A DNA stretch of 64,000 nucleotides from Janthinobacterium aquaticum. GTDB lineage: Bacteria > Pseudomonadota > Gammaproteobacteria > Burkholderiales > Burkholderiaceae_D. The DNA lies in contig NZ_WFLK01000008.1 in the NCBI RefSeq assembly GCF_009208565.1, forward strand, positions 186,001 to 250,000. The letters run 5' to 3'. The position numbers and the translations under genes were made by a program. Under the pieces are notes generated by a model. That model was not told the DNA's origin, searched no databases, and worked only from the letters and a program-made list of their open reading frames with translations. Of this stretch, positions 18,163 through 27,483 are shown piece by piece. How positions within the stretch are numbered: position 1 is the first letter of the stretch; every line of letters starts with the position of its first letter.

Positions 18163-20436
18163 ATGAGCTTGTATCCGAAAGTGCCATATGCTCGGGGCAA
18201 GGACATGTCTTTGCTGTACTGCGAACGCAAGGCATGCAAGAAAATCAAAATACGCCGCAACCTGCCCGGCAACATAATCGTCATTCATGGCGTCAACGAT
18301 GTGGGCGTCAGTTACCAGGCTGTGGAGGAAGGCTTGTGCGCCGGACTCGAGTCGCGATTGGGACGCGGCTTTGCGCCGGCCACCTATCGCATGCCCACGC
18401 AGGCCGACCATGACAAGCTTCTGGACGATCCGGACGCCGTATTTTTCAAACGCATATTGACCGACCAGACCAATAGCCCGGTGATTCCGTTTTATTGGGG
18501 CTATCGGGAAGTGAGCAAGCAAACGGAAACGGTCAACGGCCAGTTTGTCGACCGCTACGGCAACCGCTTGGATAAGGACTTGTCGAAGGAGGGCGGCCCA
18601 TTTGGTAACGCCACCAGCAATCTACCCGATATGTGGCGTCCCGGCCTGTCTGCCAGGATCGACCCCATGGGCGACCCGTTGAGGCCGTTGCGCACGGCGC
18701 CCGGACGCATGTATTTCGTGCTGGCCGCCCAGCGCCTGGCCGCCCTGATTGCCATGATCCGCGATTATGACGCCCAGGATACGGTCAGCATCGTTGCGCA
18801 TAGCCAGGGTTGCCTGCTGTCGCTACTGGCGCAGGCCATGCTGATGGAGAAAGGGCTGGCGCCTGCCGATAATCTGATCCTGACCCATCCACCCTATAGC
18901 CTGGTGGACAATATTCCGCGCATGATGCGCATAGCAGGCTGGTTCGATGGTGGCGAGGAGGCCGCGATGAAACCGTACTATCACCTGCTCGATGGCGTGC
19001 AGACCATGGGCGCGCGTCTGCAAACACTGGTCAATATCGCGGCCGGTGTCGCCAAAGGTAGCGGCAAGGCCGCCGCGCCGACATTTGCTTCGCTGGGCGA
19101 TGACGAACATCGCGGTATGGTGGGCCCCGCCTGGAAAGCCGAAGCTGACCGCGATAATCGTGGCAAGGTGTATCTGTATTTCTGTCCGGAAGACATGACC
19201 GTTGCACTCGACAATATGCAGGGTATCGGCTGGGATGGTGTGCCCGATTACGCCGTTGGCAGCGAGCTGAAAGAGGAAAGCCAGCAATATGATTTCGGCG
19301 CAATGGGGTATGCCAATGAAACCACGCAAGTCGTCGAGCGCGAGGTCACGCGCAAGGCGCTGGAAGAATTGGGAAAGGGCTTTTTCCAGCGCGTCTTCAG
19401 CAACAAGGTTCGGCGCGATCCCGCCACCGGCAAGACCGGTCTGTCGCTGGTCGGCAAGGCGCCACCCCATGATTTTGCACTGCGAATTGGCGCGGAAACG
19501 GAGCGCGAGCATGTCGATGCTTCGTTGCGCGAATATCGCGCCCAGCACAAGAGCGTCGCCTGGCCGATCAATGCGCGCCTGAGCAAGGAAGAGCAGCGCG
19601 ACGGCGTGCGCACCATCACCGGCGAAGCCTTGAAAAAGCCGGTACCGGCCGATTTGCGCGGAGCCGGCCATATCGATGTCGCTGACATTCCAGCCAGCTC
19701 CACCATGGCCAGGCGACCAGGGAAGGATGCTGGCCCGGTATCGCCGGTCGATCCGATCGAAGCAACCATTCCGATTGCCAGTAATCGGGGCTTTCAGACA
19801 CGCAGCGAGTACCGGCCAGATCCGGATGGTCGTGAAAAATTCCCGGAAAATGATGAAGAAATCCTCGCTGGGAAATTGGACTTGATGACGGTTAGTTACA
19901 ACAAAGAAATGAATCTGGACAGCAAATCCGCGCTCGACCAGCGCAAGGTGATCTCGGCAACACGTTTTACCAACGCCAAAGTGCTGGCGCAAATCCAGGA
20001 AAGTCCAAACGAAGCGCGGCTGCGCTGGCAAAAAGAAGTCAGTCCCAAGTCCTATCACAGCTCTATTATTGGCAGCGTCAAAAATCATAGCCAGGTCACT
20101 GCTTACGACGTGGCGATAGGCAGTGGCAAGGCTTCCTCTGATCCTGCGTTCTATGCGTATTTGTGCGCGGTAGCGGATTGGCGTATTCAAGACAAGAAAA
20201 GCACAGACAAGCAGCGTGAGGGCATACGCAAGAGAAGCGACTTTCTGAGCAATTTCTCATCATATTTGTCCGTGGAGCGGGCTTGGCGTAAGGCTGTAAT
20301 AGACGGCACTATCGAGTATTACAACTCGGGGATTTTGCCGTCAGAGCTGCCTTTGTTGAGTGGTCCATTATGGAAAATTGTAATTTCAGAAACCAGGAAA
20401 ATGAAGAGGGTCAAGGAGAAAGCCGGAAAAAAATAA
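18163..20436 (+). CDS. tle3: Type VI lipase effector, Tle3 family
   Basis: A 757-residue alpha/beta hydrolase that I assign to the Tle3 phospholipase effectors. The N-terminal strand IIVIHGVNDVG and the nucleophile elbow VAHSQG (Ser214; the first position of GxSxG is Ala here) are clear. Long family-specific regions follow, and the C-terminal part is rich in Lys/Arg with no signal peptide. The assignment rests largely on context: the gene stands between vgrG and a DUF2875 adaptor gene, the arrangement known for Tle3 in Pseudomonas aeruginosa. Expected action: hydrolysis of membrane phospholipids of a rival cell from the periplasmic side. The last 200 residues use more AT-rich codons than the rest, which may mark an exchanged tail. 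Confidence 0.82.
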   Translation: MSLYPKVPYARGKDMSLLYCERKACKKIKIRRNLPGNIIVIHGVNDVGVSYQAVEEGLCAGLESRLGRGFAPATYRMPTQADHDKLLDDPDAVFFKRILTDQTNSPVIPFYWGYREVSKQTETVNGQFVDRYGNRLDKDLSKEGGPFGNATSNLPDMWRPGLSARIDPMGDPLRPLRTAPGRMYFVLAAQRLAALIAMIRDYDAQDTVSIVAHSQGCLLSLLAQAMLMEKGLAPADNLILTHPPYSLVDNIPRMMRIAGWFDGGEEAAMKPYYHLLDGVQTMGARLQTLVNIAAGVAKGSGKAAAPTFASLGDDEHRGMVGPAWKAEADRDNRGKVYLYFCPEDMTVALDNMQGIGWDGVPDYAVGSELKEESQQYDFGAMGYANETTQVVEREVTRKALEELGKGFFQRVFSNKVRRDPATGKTGLSLVGKAPPHDFALRIGAETEREHVDASLREYRAQHKSVAWPINARLSKEEQRDGVRTITGEALKKPVPADLRGAGHIDVADIPASSTMARRPGKDAGPVSPVDPIEATIPIASNRGFQTRSEYRPDPDGREKFPENDEEILAGKLDLMTVSYNKEMNLDSKSALDQRKVISATRFTNAKVLAQIQESPNEARLRWQKEVSPKSYHSSIIGSVKNHSQVTAYDVAIGSGKASSDPAFYAYLCAVADWRIQDKKSTDKQREGIRKRSDFLSNFSSYLSVERAWRKAVIDGTIEYYNSGILPSELPLLSGPLWKIVISETRKMKRVKEKAGKK

Positions 20437-20476
20437 TCAGTGTCAGTTTTTAAATGTGGTTCATTCCAAGGGGATA

Positions 20477-22111
20477 ATGATGATCATGCTCCGCTGGTTG
20501 GGAATCGTACTGGTGATTGTCGTGCTACTTGCAGTAGTTCTGTATCTGGGTTTCGTACCGAAAAGCCAAGCATACGAGCGGGCGACCGAAGCTGCCGTTA
20601 GTCCAAAGCAAGCTGCCGCCACTCCGCAGGATATTCAGCAGCGACGGGAATATGTGCTTGAAGTACTGGGTCTGGGCGTAACACTTGATAAGTATCGCCA
20701 GGCCTGGCTATGGGATGCTTTGCAAAAGGGCAGCGCTTACACCAGCATCCGTGAGCAGGATCCAAAGAAGTATCCGTGGTCAGGCGAAGATAAAGATGGC
20801 AGGGGAGGTACCAGAGCATATGACGCGCTGGAAAACGGCATCAACTCGACGCCTTTATTTTGGGGCCTGCCTTCGTTTTATGCTGGCGCCGCAATTCTCG
20901 ATCCTGATGGTCAGCCAAGGCTGAACGAACCGATTGCTGGCCTGGTCGCAGGTGCAGTGACATCAGGTATGGGATGGCATTTGTTCTCTGTCGCGCCGTG
21001 GAGGCTGGATGAACACCCTGATGATTTACTCAATGCGGTATTTGATTTCTTCGATGCGCATCCCGATGTACCCTATGTTGCCTTGCATGCGGAAGACAGC
21101 CCTGGCAGCCGGGATAGCCGCCGTTTGCCGGGGGCCAAAAAGAAGCTGATCAATGGTTATTACATACCAGATATGCCAGACGCCACTGCTGTTTTCATTC
21201 TGGCGCGGCGGGAACGGGTTGAACCGCTAAGGCCTTATGTGTGGGAAGATCCGCAACATCAATTTGGGCAGAAGCAGTTTCGTGCGATGTATTTCGACCT
21301 CATGCAGTCGTTGCCGTCGCCCGAGAAAGAAAAGCGGCCAGATGCGTTCAGCGAGCGCCAGCCCACCGTCCCCGAATGGCTATCCGCCGCTGCCGCCTTT
21401 GCCCAGCGCCCCGATGTGCGTGGCACAGGCTTGCATATGCTCGACGGTGCCAACCCTTGGCAACATCGGCCGCCGCGCGACTGGAAACCGACGCCCTGGT
21501 TTCCCATCCCGTGGAGTATTGAGCAGATGGCAACCTTTGACCGCTTGCCTTCGTTTGGCTTTGTTCACCGGCCGGTGTTTGTCAAGTTTGCCGACGAGCA
21601 TGGCAAGCCGGTCGAACGGCGCGACCAGCGCCAGAAAATACTCAATGCCGGCTGGCAGCAGGCGTTGCAGACACTGCCAGAAGCCGAGCGCAACAAAGGG
21701 CCGTCGCGCATCATTGCCGCTACCGGAAAACAGCGCGAACAGCTGCTGTTACTCGATGGCCTGCTGCACGACTATGCTGCGCAAGGCGGGCCCGAGATCG
21801 ATACCGGCAAGAGCGCGCAATTTATTGATACTGATTTACGGCTGGGCAATACCGGCGCGGCCACCTTCTTTATGCAGATGGCGATCGGTGTGATGGGCAG
21901 CTATCGCGAAGGCGGCGCCAGTGCCGCCATTAATCTGCGCGACCGCCATGAAGCGAGCATTATTTTCATTACGCCGCCCAGCGAGACGCGGCGCAAGCAG
22001 CAGGATGCGGGCGGCGATATTTTCCGCAGCCGTATCACGCCAGCGGTCGATCCGGCCAACTACCAGGCGCCGTCGATGGAAGCGCTGCTGGAAAGCCAGC
22101 AAGCACAATAA
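20477..22111 (+). CDS. tla3: Type VI lipase adaptor Tla3 (DUF2875 family)
   Basis: A protein of about 544 residues with one N-terminal membrane anchor (LGIVLVIVVLLAVVLYLGFV) and a large periplasmic domain that I recognise as DUF2875. In P. aeruginosa this family, Tla3, sits in the periplasm and helps load Tle3 on to its VgrG. The start is the first ATG of an ATGATGATCATG cluster, with AAGGGG just upstream; a GTG 21 bases earlier is also possible. It lies 40 bases after tle3 and 10 bases before the PAAR gene, so the four genes form one operon. The sequence is rich in Trp and Pro (WLSAAAAFAQRP, WKPTPWFPIPW). Confidence 0.85.
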   Translation: MMIMLRWLGIVLVIVVLLAVVLYLGFVPKSQAYERATEAAVSPKQAAATPQDIQQRREYVLEVLGLGVTLDKYRQAWLWDALQKGSAYTSIREQDPKKYPWSGEDKDGRGGTRAYDALENGINSTPLFWGLPSFYAGAAILDPDGQPRLNEPIAGLVAGAVTSGMGWHLFSVAPWRLDEHPDDLLNAVFDFFDAHPDVPYVALHAEDSPGSRDSRRLPGAKKKLINGYYIPDMPDATAVFILARRERVEPLRPYVWEDPQHQFGQKQFRAMYFDLMQSLPSPEKEKRPDAFSERQPTVPEWLSAAAAFAQRPDVRGTGLHMLDGANPWQHRPPRDWKPTPWFPIPWSIEQMATFDRLPSFGFVHRPVFVKFADEHGKPVERRDQRQKILNAGWQQALQTLPEAERNKGPSRIIAATGKQREQLLLLDGLLHDYAAQGGPEIDTGKSAQFIDTDLRLGNTGAATFFMQMAIGVMGSYREGGASAAINLRDRHEASIIFITPPSETRRKQQDAGGDIFRSRITPAVDPANYQAPSMEALLESQQAQ

Positions 22112-22121
22112 GGAGACAAAC

Positions 22122-22388
22122 ATGCGCAAGGTGATACGGCTGGGTGACGCCACCAGCCATGGCGGCAAGGTGATCGACTGCGCTGCTACCCACTTTACAA
22201 TCAATGGTATTGCGGTAGCCTGTGTGGGTGATCTGTGCAGTTGTCCCGTCAAAGGACATCAGGGCTGCACCATACGCAGCGGTTCGGCGCGCCATGCAAT
22301 CAACGGCGTAGCGGTGGCGTTCGAGGGCGACGTCACCAGTTGCGGCGCAAAGCTGATCGCGGGCGCTGACAACTACCGTTCTTCCTGA
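22122..22388 (+). CDS. PAAR-domain spike-sharpening protein
   Basis: An 88-residue protein that is essentially one PAAR domain. It starts with IRLGDATSHGGKV, has the repeated Ala/Val-rich turns (INGIAVACVGDLCSCP, INGVAVAFEGDVTSCG), and carries Cys/His residues (CPVKGHQGC) for the tip metal. PAAR proteins sit as a metal-tipped cone on VgrG. AGGAG precedes the ATG. Its place directly after tla3 completes a vgrG-effector-adaptor-PAAR cargo set. Confidence 0.93.
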   Translation: MRKVIRLGDATSHGGKVIDCAATHFTINGIAVACVGDLCSCPVKGHQGCTIRSGSARHAINGVAVAFEGDVTSCGAKLIAGADNYRSS

Positions 22389-22460
22389 GGCCGACAGCGG
22401 CGCTATAATTGGCTGTCGTTGGCCGACTGGATTGGCGCGGCTAGCATGGTGCAGTCGATA

Positions 22461-22484
22461 TACAAAGGAATTTACAAAGGAATT
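22461..22484 (+). repeat. Duplicated Shine-Dalgarno: TACAAAGGAATT twice in tandem
   Basis: Two perfect, adjacent 12-base copies, each holding an AAAGGA ribosome-binding site. The second copy is ideally spaced (about 7 bases) from the ATG at 22487. Change in copy number would not alter a reading frame but could alter translation of the following gene. Confidence 0.8.
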
Positions 22485-22486
22485 GC

Positions 22487-23143
22487 ATGCAAGGAAGTAC
22501 CTCGCGCCTGCTGGCGCTGCTGTTGCTCTGTTCTGCCGCCCACGCGCAGGAAACCGCACGCACGCCGACAGCGCAGGAGCGCCAGTCGTTCCACGACTAT
22601 CAGGCCACGCAGCCGGCGCCGCCAAAGGGCGCGCGGCTGGTGTTTGACTCGGTGCCGGCTGCCGATGGAGGCAACGGCGCGTTGCAAGCAAGCGTCGAAG
22701 CGCCGCCGCATCGCGGGCGGGGTGCGCTGTGCCGTACCGAGCGCATCAATCATGTGCTGCATGGTAATGGCAAGCAGGCGCGCTGGCAGAGCGCGGACAC
22801 GCAATATTACGCCTGGCTCGACCGTGGCGCCTGCCGCGCCGTCGCCGAACCGGTGCGTATGCTGCAACGGGTGCCGGATGCGGAACTGGAAGGCGTGCTG
22901 CTGTATCAGAAATCCTTGCTGGAGCGGGCGCGCCTGCTGATGGCTGGCAATACTGCCTGTGCGCCGGCGCGCGCGTATCCGTTTGTGCTGGCAGCGGTCG
23001 ACGTGGGCGCCTCGCGCCCCGGCGCCGAAGAGCAGTATGCGCTGGTGTTCAAAAGCGACCGCAACACCTTTCTGCGCATCTGGCTGCGCAAGAGCGGGGC
23101 GCAGTATGATGCGTGGAATGTCACTTGCCCGGCGATGCTGTAA
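22487..23143 (+). CDS. Exported protein, candidate immunity protein of the Tle3 operon
   Basis: A 218-residue protein with a clean signal peptide (LLALLLLCSAAHA before QE), so it is periplasmic. The mature part has four cysteines (LCRTER, GACRAV, NTACAP, NVTCP) that could pair as disulfides. No family is recognised. Tle3 acts in the periplasm, and its known immunity protein in Pseudomonas is periplasmic and encoded in the same cluster. This gene is the only exported small protein of the cluster and lies 98 bases after the PAAR gene, so it is the best immunity candidate. It is not visibly a lipoprotein, which differs from Pseudomonas. The function is inferred from context only. Confidence 0.5.
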   Translation: MQGSTSRLLALLLLCSAAHAQETARTPTAQERQSFHDYQATQPAPPKGARLVFDSVPAADGGNGALQASVEAPPHRGRGALCRTERINHVLHGNGKQARWQSADTQYYAWLDRGACRAVAEPVRMLQRVPDAELEGVLLYQKSLLERARLLMAGNTACAPARAYPFVLAAVDVGASRPGAEEQYALVFKSDRNTFLRIWLRKSGAQYDAWNVTCPAML

Positions 23144-23182
23144 GCTGCGCGCCTGTCTGATTAATCTGCTTTTATTACCATT

Positions 23183-23617
23183 ATGAATCACAACTCCACT
23201 TCCGCCCGCAGCTGGGGCACCATCGTTACCCATAACGACGATATGGCCATTATCTATCGCTACGTCGATGCCTTCCACGATGAGTGGGACCTGGCCACGC
23301 AGCCGGATCGCATCATCATTGCCTGGCGCTATGAAAACCCGACGGGCATGCCGTCGCCGACCGAGCGCGAGCAGATGGAAGAGCTCGAAGCGGCGCTCGA
23401 GCCGGTGGTGGAGGAAGAAGGCTTTGCCACGCTGGCGCTGGTGTCGACCGGTGAAAACCTGCGCGAATGGATTTACTACACGCAGTCGGGCGAGGACTTC
23501 TTCAACCGCTTGAATAGCGCGCTGGCCGACCGTCCGCGCTTCCCGATAGAAATTCGCAGCGCGCCCGATCCGGCGTGGGCCACCTACGCCGCTTTCATGG
23601 CGGCCCTGCCAAAGTAA
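23183..23617 (+). CDS. DUF695 domain-containing protein
   Basis: A 144-residue acidic cytoplasmic protein matching the DUF695 pattern: an early RYVDAFHDEW stretch, IIAWRYENPTGMPSPTER, an acidic helix LEEALEPVVEEEG-like region, STGENLREWIYYT and a C-terminal FPIEIRSAPDPAW. The domain's biochemical role is unknown. It follows the exported protein by 39 bases on the same strand and may be read from the same transcript. Its stop codon abuts the 3' end of the convergent beta-lactamase gene with no space between them. Confidence 0.82.
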   Translation: MNHNSTSARSWGTIVTHNDDMAIIYRYVDAFHDEWDLATQPDRIIIAWRYENPTGMPSPTEREQMEELEAALEPVVEEEGFATLALVSTGENLREWIYYTQSGEDFFNRLNSALADRPRFPIEIRSAPDPAWATYAAFMAALPK

Positions 23618-24502
23618 TCAGGCCAGCGCCGCTGTCACGATGCGGGTGGCGGCGGTAATGATGTCCTGGTTGGTGGGCGCGTTTTTCACTTCGCGCGTGT
23701 AGTAGATGGCGATGACCAGCGGTGTGCCGTCGGGCGACCAGGCCACGCCGATATCGTTGACGGTGCCATACGCGCCCGAGCCGGTCTTGTCGGCTGCGCT
23801 CCAGCCGGCTGGCAGGCCGGCGCGGATGCGCTGGTCTCCCGTGGTATTGCCGCGCATCCAGCTTTCCAGTTGCTGGCGCTGCGACGCTGGCAAGGCCTCA
23901 CCCAGCAGCAACTGTTGCAGGCTGTGCGTCATTGCTGTCGGACTGGTGGTGTCGCGCACTTCGCCCGGTATCGCGCTGTTGAGTTCTGTTTCCCAGCGTT
24001 CCAGCTGAAACACATCGTTGCCGATGCTGCGCGCAAAGGCGGTCACGGCCTGCGGGCCACCCAGCAACTTCATCAGGAAATTGGCTGCGCTGTTGTCGCT
24101 GTATTGTACGGTGGCGGCGCACAGTTCGGCCACCGTCATACCGTCGGCCAGGTGTTTTTCGGTGATTGGCGAATAGGTGACCAGCTCGCTTTTTTGATAG
24201 CTGATGCGCTGCGCCAGCAGCGTGGCGTCGCCGGCCTGGCGCGCCAGTATGGCCGCCGCCAGCATGGCCTTGAAGGTGCTGCACATCGGAAAGCGTTCGT
24301 CGGCGCGGTGCGCCACGGTCGCGCCAGTGCGCGCGTTGACGGCCGATATGCCCAGGCGCCCGCCGGCAGCCTGTTCCAGCGCCGCCAGTTGCTGCTGTGG
24401 CGAAGAAGAGGTAGCCGCAAACAGTGCGCCTGGGCACAGCAGGACGGCGCCGCCAGCGAGCACGATGCGGCGGCGGACGGGAGAGTGCAGATAATCGGGC
24501 AT
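23618..24502 (-). CDS. bla: Class A beta-lactamase
   Basis: A 294-residue serine beta-lactamase. All class A elements are present: S75-T-F-K78 (Ambler 70-73) in FPMCSTFK, SDN (Ambler 130-132), the omega-loop WETELNSAIPGEVRDT with Glu166/Asn170 equivalents, and KTG (Ambler 234-236). Cys precedes the active serine, as in CTX-M- and L2-like enzymes. Position 238 is Gly, so the disulfide of the KPC/SME-type carbapenemases is missing. The signal peptide contains VRRRIVLAGG, which could be a Tat signal. The gene begins two bases after the stop codon of the hybrid kinase and is certainly cotranscribed with it. No ampR-like regulator is next to it. The substrate spectrum cannot be judged here. Confidence 0.94.
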   Translation of the reverse strand: MPDYLHSPVRRRIVLAGGAVLLCPGALFAATSSSPQQQLAALEQAAGGRLGISAVNARTGATVAHRADERFPMCSTFKAMLAAAILARQAGDATLLAQRISYQKSELVTYSPITEKHLADGMTVAELCAATVQYSDNSAANFLMKLLGGPQAVTAFARSIGNDVFQLERWETELNSAIPGEVRDTTSPTAMTHSLQQLLLGEALPASQRQQLESWMRGNTTGDQRIRAGLPAGWSAADKTGSGAYGTVNDIGVAWSPDGTPLVIAIYYTREVKNAPTNQDIITAATRIVTAALA

Positions 24503-24504
24503 GG

Positions 24505-27483
24505 TCAGGTCTGGTTCGATGTGGAAAGGCCGGCCAGCAGTGCGCCGATGGCGTCGATCCGGGCCGGTTTGGTCAGGTGATGGTTGAAACCGGCCGCGCT
24601 GGCCTGGTTGCGGTCGTCTTCGCCGCCCCAGCCGGTCAGCGCCACCAGTTCGCAATGCTGGCCGACCGGCGTCTGGCGCAGCGCGCGCGCCACGGCGTAG
24701 CCGTCCATGTCGGGCAGGCCGATATCGAGAAACACCACATCGGGCCGGAACTGCGCTGCGTGCTCCAGCGCTTGCGCGCCGTCATGCACCATCTCGGCCT
24801 GGTGGCCCATCATGTCGAGGATGGCGCACAGGGTTTCGGCAGCGTCGATATTGTCGTCGACCACCAGCACGCGCAACTGGCCGCTGGCGGCCGGCGCGCT
24901 GTCGTCGGCTTGCGGCGCGATTTGTGGCGGCAAGGGCAGCAGCGGCAGGCGGATGGTAAAGGTGCTGCCCTGGCCGGGCCCGTCGCTGGCGGCGCTGGCG
25001 CTGCCGCCATGCAGCTCGACCAGGCGCCGCACCAGCGACAGGCCGATGCCCAGGCCGCCTTGCGCGCGGCCCATGTTCTGGCCGACCTGGGTAAACATGT
25101 CGAACACACTGCCGAGCGCGCCTTGCGGTATGCCCATGCCGCTGTCGCGCACGGCAATCACCGCTTCGTCGCCATCGCGCCGGGCGATCAAGCTGATCCG
25201 GCCGCCGGCAGGCGTGTACTTGGCCGCATTGTTGAGCAGGTTGCCCAGCACCTGGGCCAGCCGGGTGGGATCGGCATCGAGCAGCAGCGGCTGCGAATCC
25301 ATGTCCAGGTCCAACTGATGGCGGTTGGTTTCAATCAGCGGCGTGTTGGTTTCCACGGCACTGGCAATCACGGTTTTGAGGTCGATGCGCTCGGGCTTGA
25401 GATCGATCTGGCCGCGCGTGATGCGTGCCACGTCAAGCAGGTCGTCAACCAGGTGCACCATCTGGTTGACCTGGCGTTCCATCACATCGCGTACGCGCGC
25501 CACGGTGTCGGGCTTGTCGGCTGCCATGCGCATGATCTGCAGGCCGTTGCGGATCGGCGCCAGTGGATTGCGCAGTTCGTGCGCCAGCGTGGCCAGGAAT
25601 TCGGTCTTGCGGCGGTCCATTTCCGACAGGTCGTCGGCCAGCTTGCGCAACTGCAGTTCGCTGCGTTTGCGTTCGGAAATATCGCTGAACAGCACCGCCA
25701 GCTTGCGGCTGCCGGGGCCGCCGAGGCGGGTGGCATAGATATCGAACCAGCGCTGCATGGCGTGCGCCTCGTTTTCATAACGGATCGGGCGGCCCGTGCG
25801 CAACACTTCATCATAGACATTGAACCAGTGCTGGTCATGTTCGGGCACCATTTCGCGGATGGTGCGGCCGAAGGCGTTTTCCAGGCCGGACTGCTTGACG
25901 AAAGCAGGGTTGCCTTCCAGGTAGCGCCAGTCGACCGGATAACCATCTGCGTCATACAGCATTTCAATCACACAATATGCCTGATCCATCAGCTCGATCA
26001 GCGTGCCGTAGCGCTCTTCGCTGCTGTGCAGCGCGTCTTCGATCTGTTTCTGGCGTGTAATGTCGAGTATCACGCCCGGCAAGCGTAAAGGCGTGCCGTC
26101 CGGGCCATATTCGACGCGGCCGCGCGCCAGCACGTGGCGCGTCTGGCCATCGGCGCCTTCGATCCGGTAGCTTGCTTCAAATGGCTGCCCGACCTCGATG
26201 GCCTCGGTGATTTTTGCATTCAGGTGCGGCAGGTCATCGGGATGGATCAGCGACAGATAGCTGGCCAGCGGCGTGGGCGCGGTGGGCTGCGGCTGCAGCG
26301 GAAACAGGCGCGCCATATTGCGGTCGGCCGTGACCAGGTCGGACACGATATCCCAGCTCCAGGTGGCGACTTCGCTAGCGGCCAGCGTGAGGCGCAGCGC
26401 CTCCTCGTTTTGCTTGCTGGCCGTCAGGTCGAGCGAAATGCCGGACAGGGTAATGACATTGCCTGCGCCGTCGCTGGTGCAGGTGCCGCGCATGTGGACC
26501 CAATGCAGCGAGCCGTCCGGCCAGCGCACGCGCAGGTCGATTTCAAAGTCTGCTGCAGCGGCGATGGCGGTGCGCACCGCTTCCTGCCATTGCTGCAAGT
26601 CGCCATCGAGCATGGCGCCGGTCAGTTGGGCGTAGTTCAGTTCGGTGTGCGTCAGCAAGCCGAAGTTGGCGCGGCAGGCCTCAGAGCAATGCAGGCTGCC
26701 GCTGCCCAGGTCGATTTCCCAGGTGCCCATGCGGCCACCTTGCATGGCCAGGCGCAGCTGCTGCTCGCCCTGGCGTTGGGTGGTGACGTCGGTGTGCGAG
26801 CCGAGCCATTCGCGTACGGCGCCGTGCTCGTCAAGCAGTGGCAGCATGCGCACCACCATATTGCGGTATGCGCCGCTGACATGGCGCAGCCGGTATTCCG
26901 TTTCAAACACGGTAGTGAGATGCGACGGCATGACGTAGGGCATGCTGCGGTCGTCGGGATGCAGCGCATTGATCCAGCCACGTCCCATCAGCTCGGCTTC
27001 GCTCTGGCCGGTAAAGGCACGCCAGCCAGGCTGGTCGGTATCGAATTGCCCGAACACCCGCGTACTCCAGACGATATTGCAATGCGCGCTCAGCAGCCGC
27101 CGCGCGCGCGCTTCGTTGTCGTCCGGTGGTGGCGCCTGGCGACGCAGGGTGACCAGCACCGCACCTTCGCTTTCCGGCAGCCGGTGCAAGGCCAGTTGCC
27201 AGGGCGTGCTGTCGTGACTGCCAGCCAGGCCCGCTTCGCAGCGCGCCGTGCCGTCCTGGCGGGCCTGTTCCAGCGCTGCATTCACCGCCGCTGCCTGGTG
27301 CGTGCTCCAGAGTGCAGCCCAGTTTGCATCCGGCAGCAGCCGCCTGGCCGTGGCGTTGGGATTGTGCATCGTGCCCTCGGCATCGATCACAAACATCGGT
27401 TCGACGCCATATTCATAGGCATGGGCGGCGGCGTGCGCGGCGGCAACTGGCGGCATCTGGGTTCGGTGGTCAGTAGCAAGCAT
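24505..27483 (-). CDS. Multi-PAS hybrid histidine kinase with C-terminal receiver
   Basis: A protein of about 992 residues with no membrane segment. It contains a series of four to five PAS/PAC modules (for example HPDDRSMPYVMPSH, IHPDDLPHLN and LSGISLDLTASKQ boundaries), then a HisKA domain with acceptor His in LAHELRNPLAP, an ATPase domain (NLLNNAAKYTP, GLGIGLSLVRRLVELHGG) and a receiver domain (VLVVDDNIDAAE, phospho-acceptor Asp in VVFLDIGLPD, Lys in HHLTKPA). All catalytic boxes are intact. No DNA-binding output domain is present. The start is uncertain, because several in-frame ATG/GTG codons up to 27522 lack a ribosome site. It is the first gene of a two-gene operon with the beta-lactamase. 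Confidence 0.9.
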   Translation of the reverse strand: MLATDHRTQMPPVAAAHAAAHAYEYGVEPMFVIDAEGTMHNPNATARRLLPDANWAALWSTHQAAAVNAALEQARQDGTARCEAGLAGSHDSTPWQLALHRLPESEGAVLVTLRRQAPPPDDNEARARRLLSAHCNIVWSTRVFGQFDTDQPGWRAFTGQSEAELMGRGWINALHPDDRSMPYVMPSHLTTVFETEYRLRHVSGAYRNMVVRMLPLLDEHGAVREWLGSHTDVTTQRQGEQQLRLAMQGGRMGTWEIDLGSGSLHCSEACRANFGLLTHTELNYAQLTGAMLDGDLQQWQEAVRTAIAAAADFEIDLRVRWPDGSLHWVHMRGTCTSDGAGNVITLSGISLDLTASKQNEEALRLTLAASEVATWSWDIVSDLVTADRNMARLFPLQPQPTAPTPLASYLSLIHPDDLPHLNAKITEAIEVGQPFEASYRIEGADGQTRHVLARGRVEYGPDGTPLRLPGVILDITRQKQIEDALHSSEERYGTLIELMDQAYCVIEMLYDADGYPVDWRYLEGNPAFVKQSGLENAFGRTIREMVPEHDQHWFNVYDEVLRTGRPIRYENEAHAMQRWFDIYATRLGGPGSRKLAVLFSDISERKRSELQLRKLADDLSEMDRRKTEFLATLAHELRNPLAPIRNGLQIMRMAADKPDTVARVRDVMERQVNQMVHLVDDLLDVARITRGQIDLKPERIDLKTVIASAVETNTPLIETNRHQLDLDMDSQPLLLDADPTRLAQVLGNLLNNAAKYTPAGGRISLIARRDGDEAVIAVRDSGMGIPQGALGSVFDMFTQVGQNMGRAQGGLGIGLSLVRRLVELHGGSASAASDGPGQGSTFTIRLPLLPLPPQIAPQADDSAPAASGQLRVLVVDDNIDAAETLCAILDMMGHQAEMVHDGAQALEHAAQFRPDVVFLDIGLPDMDGYAVARALRQTPVGQHCELVALTGWGGEDDRNQASAAGFNHHLTKPARIDAIGALLAGLSTSNQT

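Noticed and set aside
23618..24502. Carbapenemase-type class A enzyme (Cys before the active serine)
   Set aside because: The second cysteine of the carbapenemase disulfide (Ambler 238) is Gly, so the feature is no more than that of CTX-M/L2-like enzymes.
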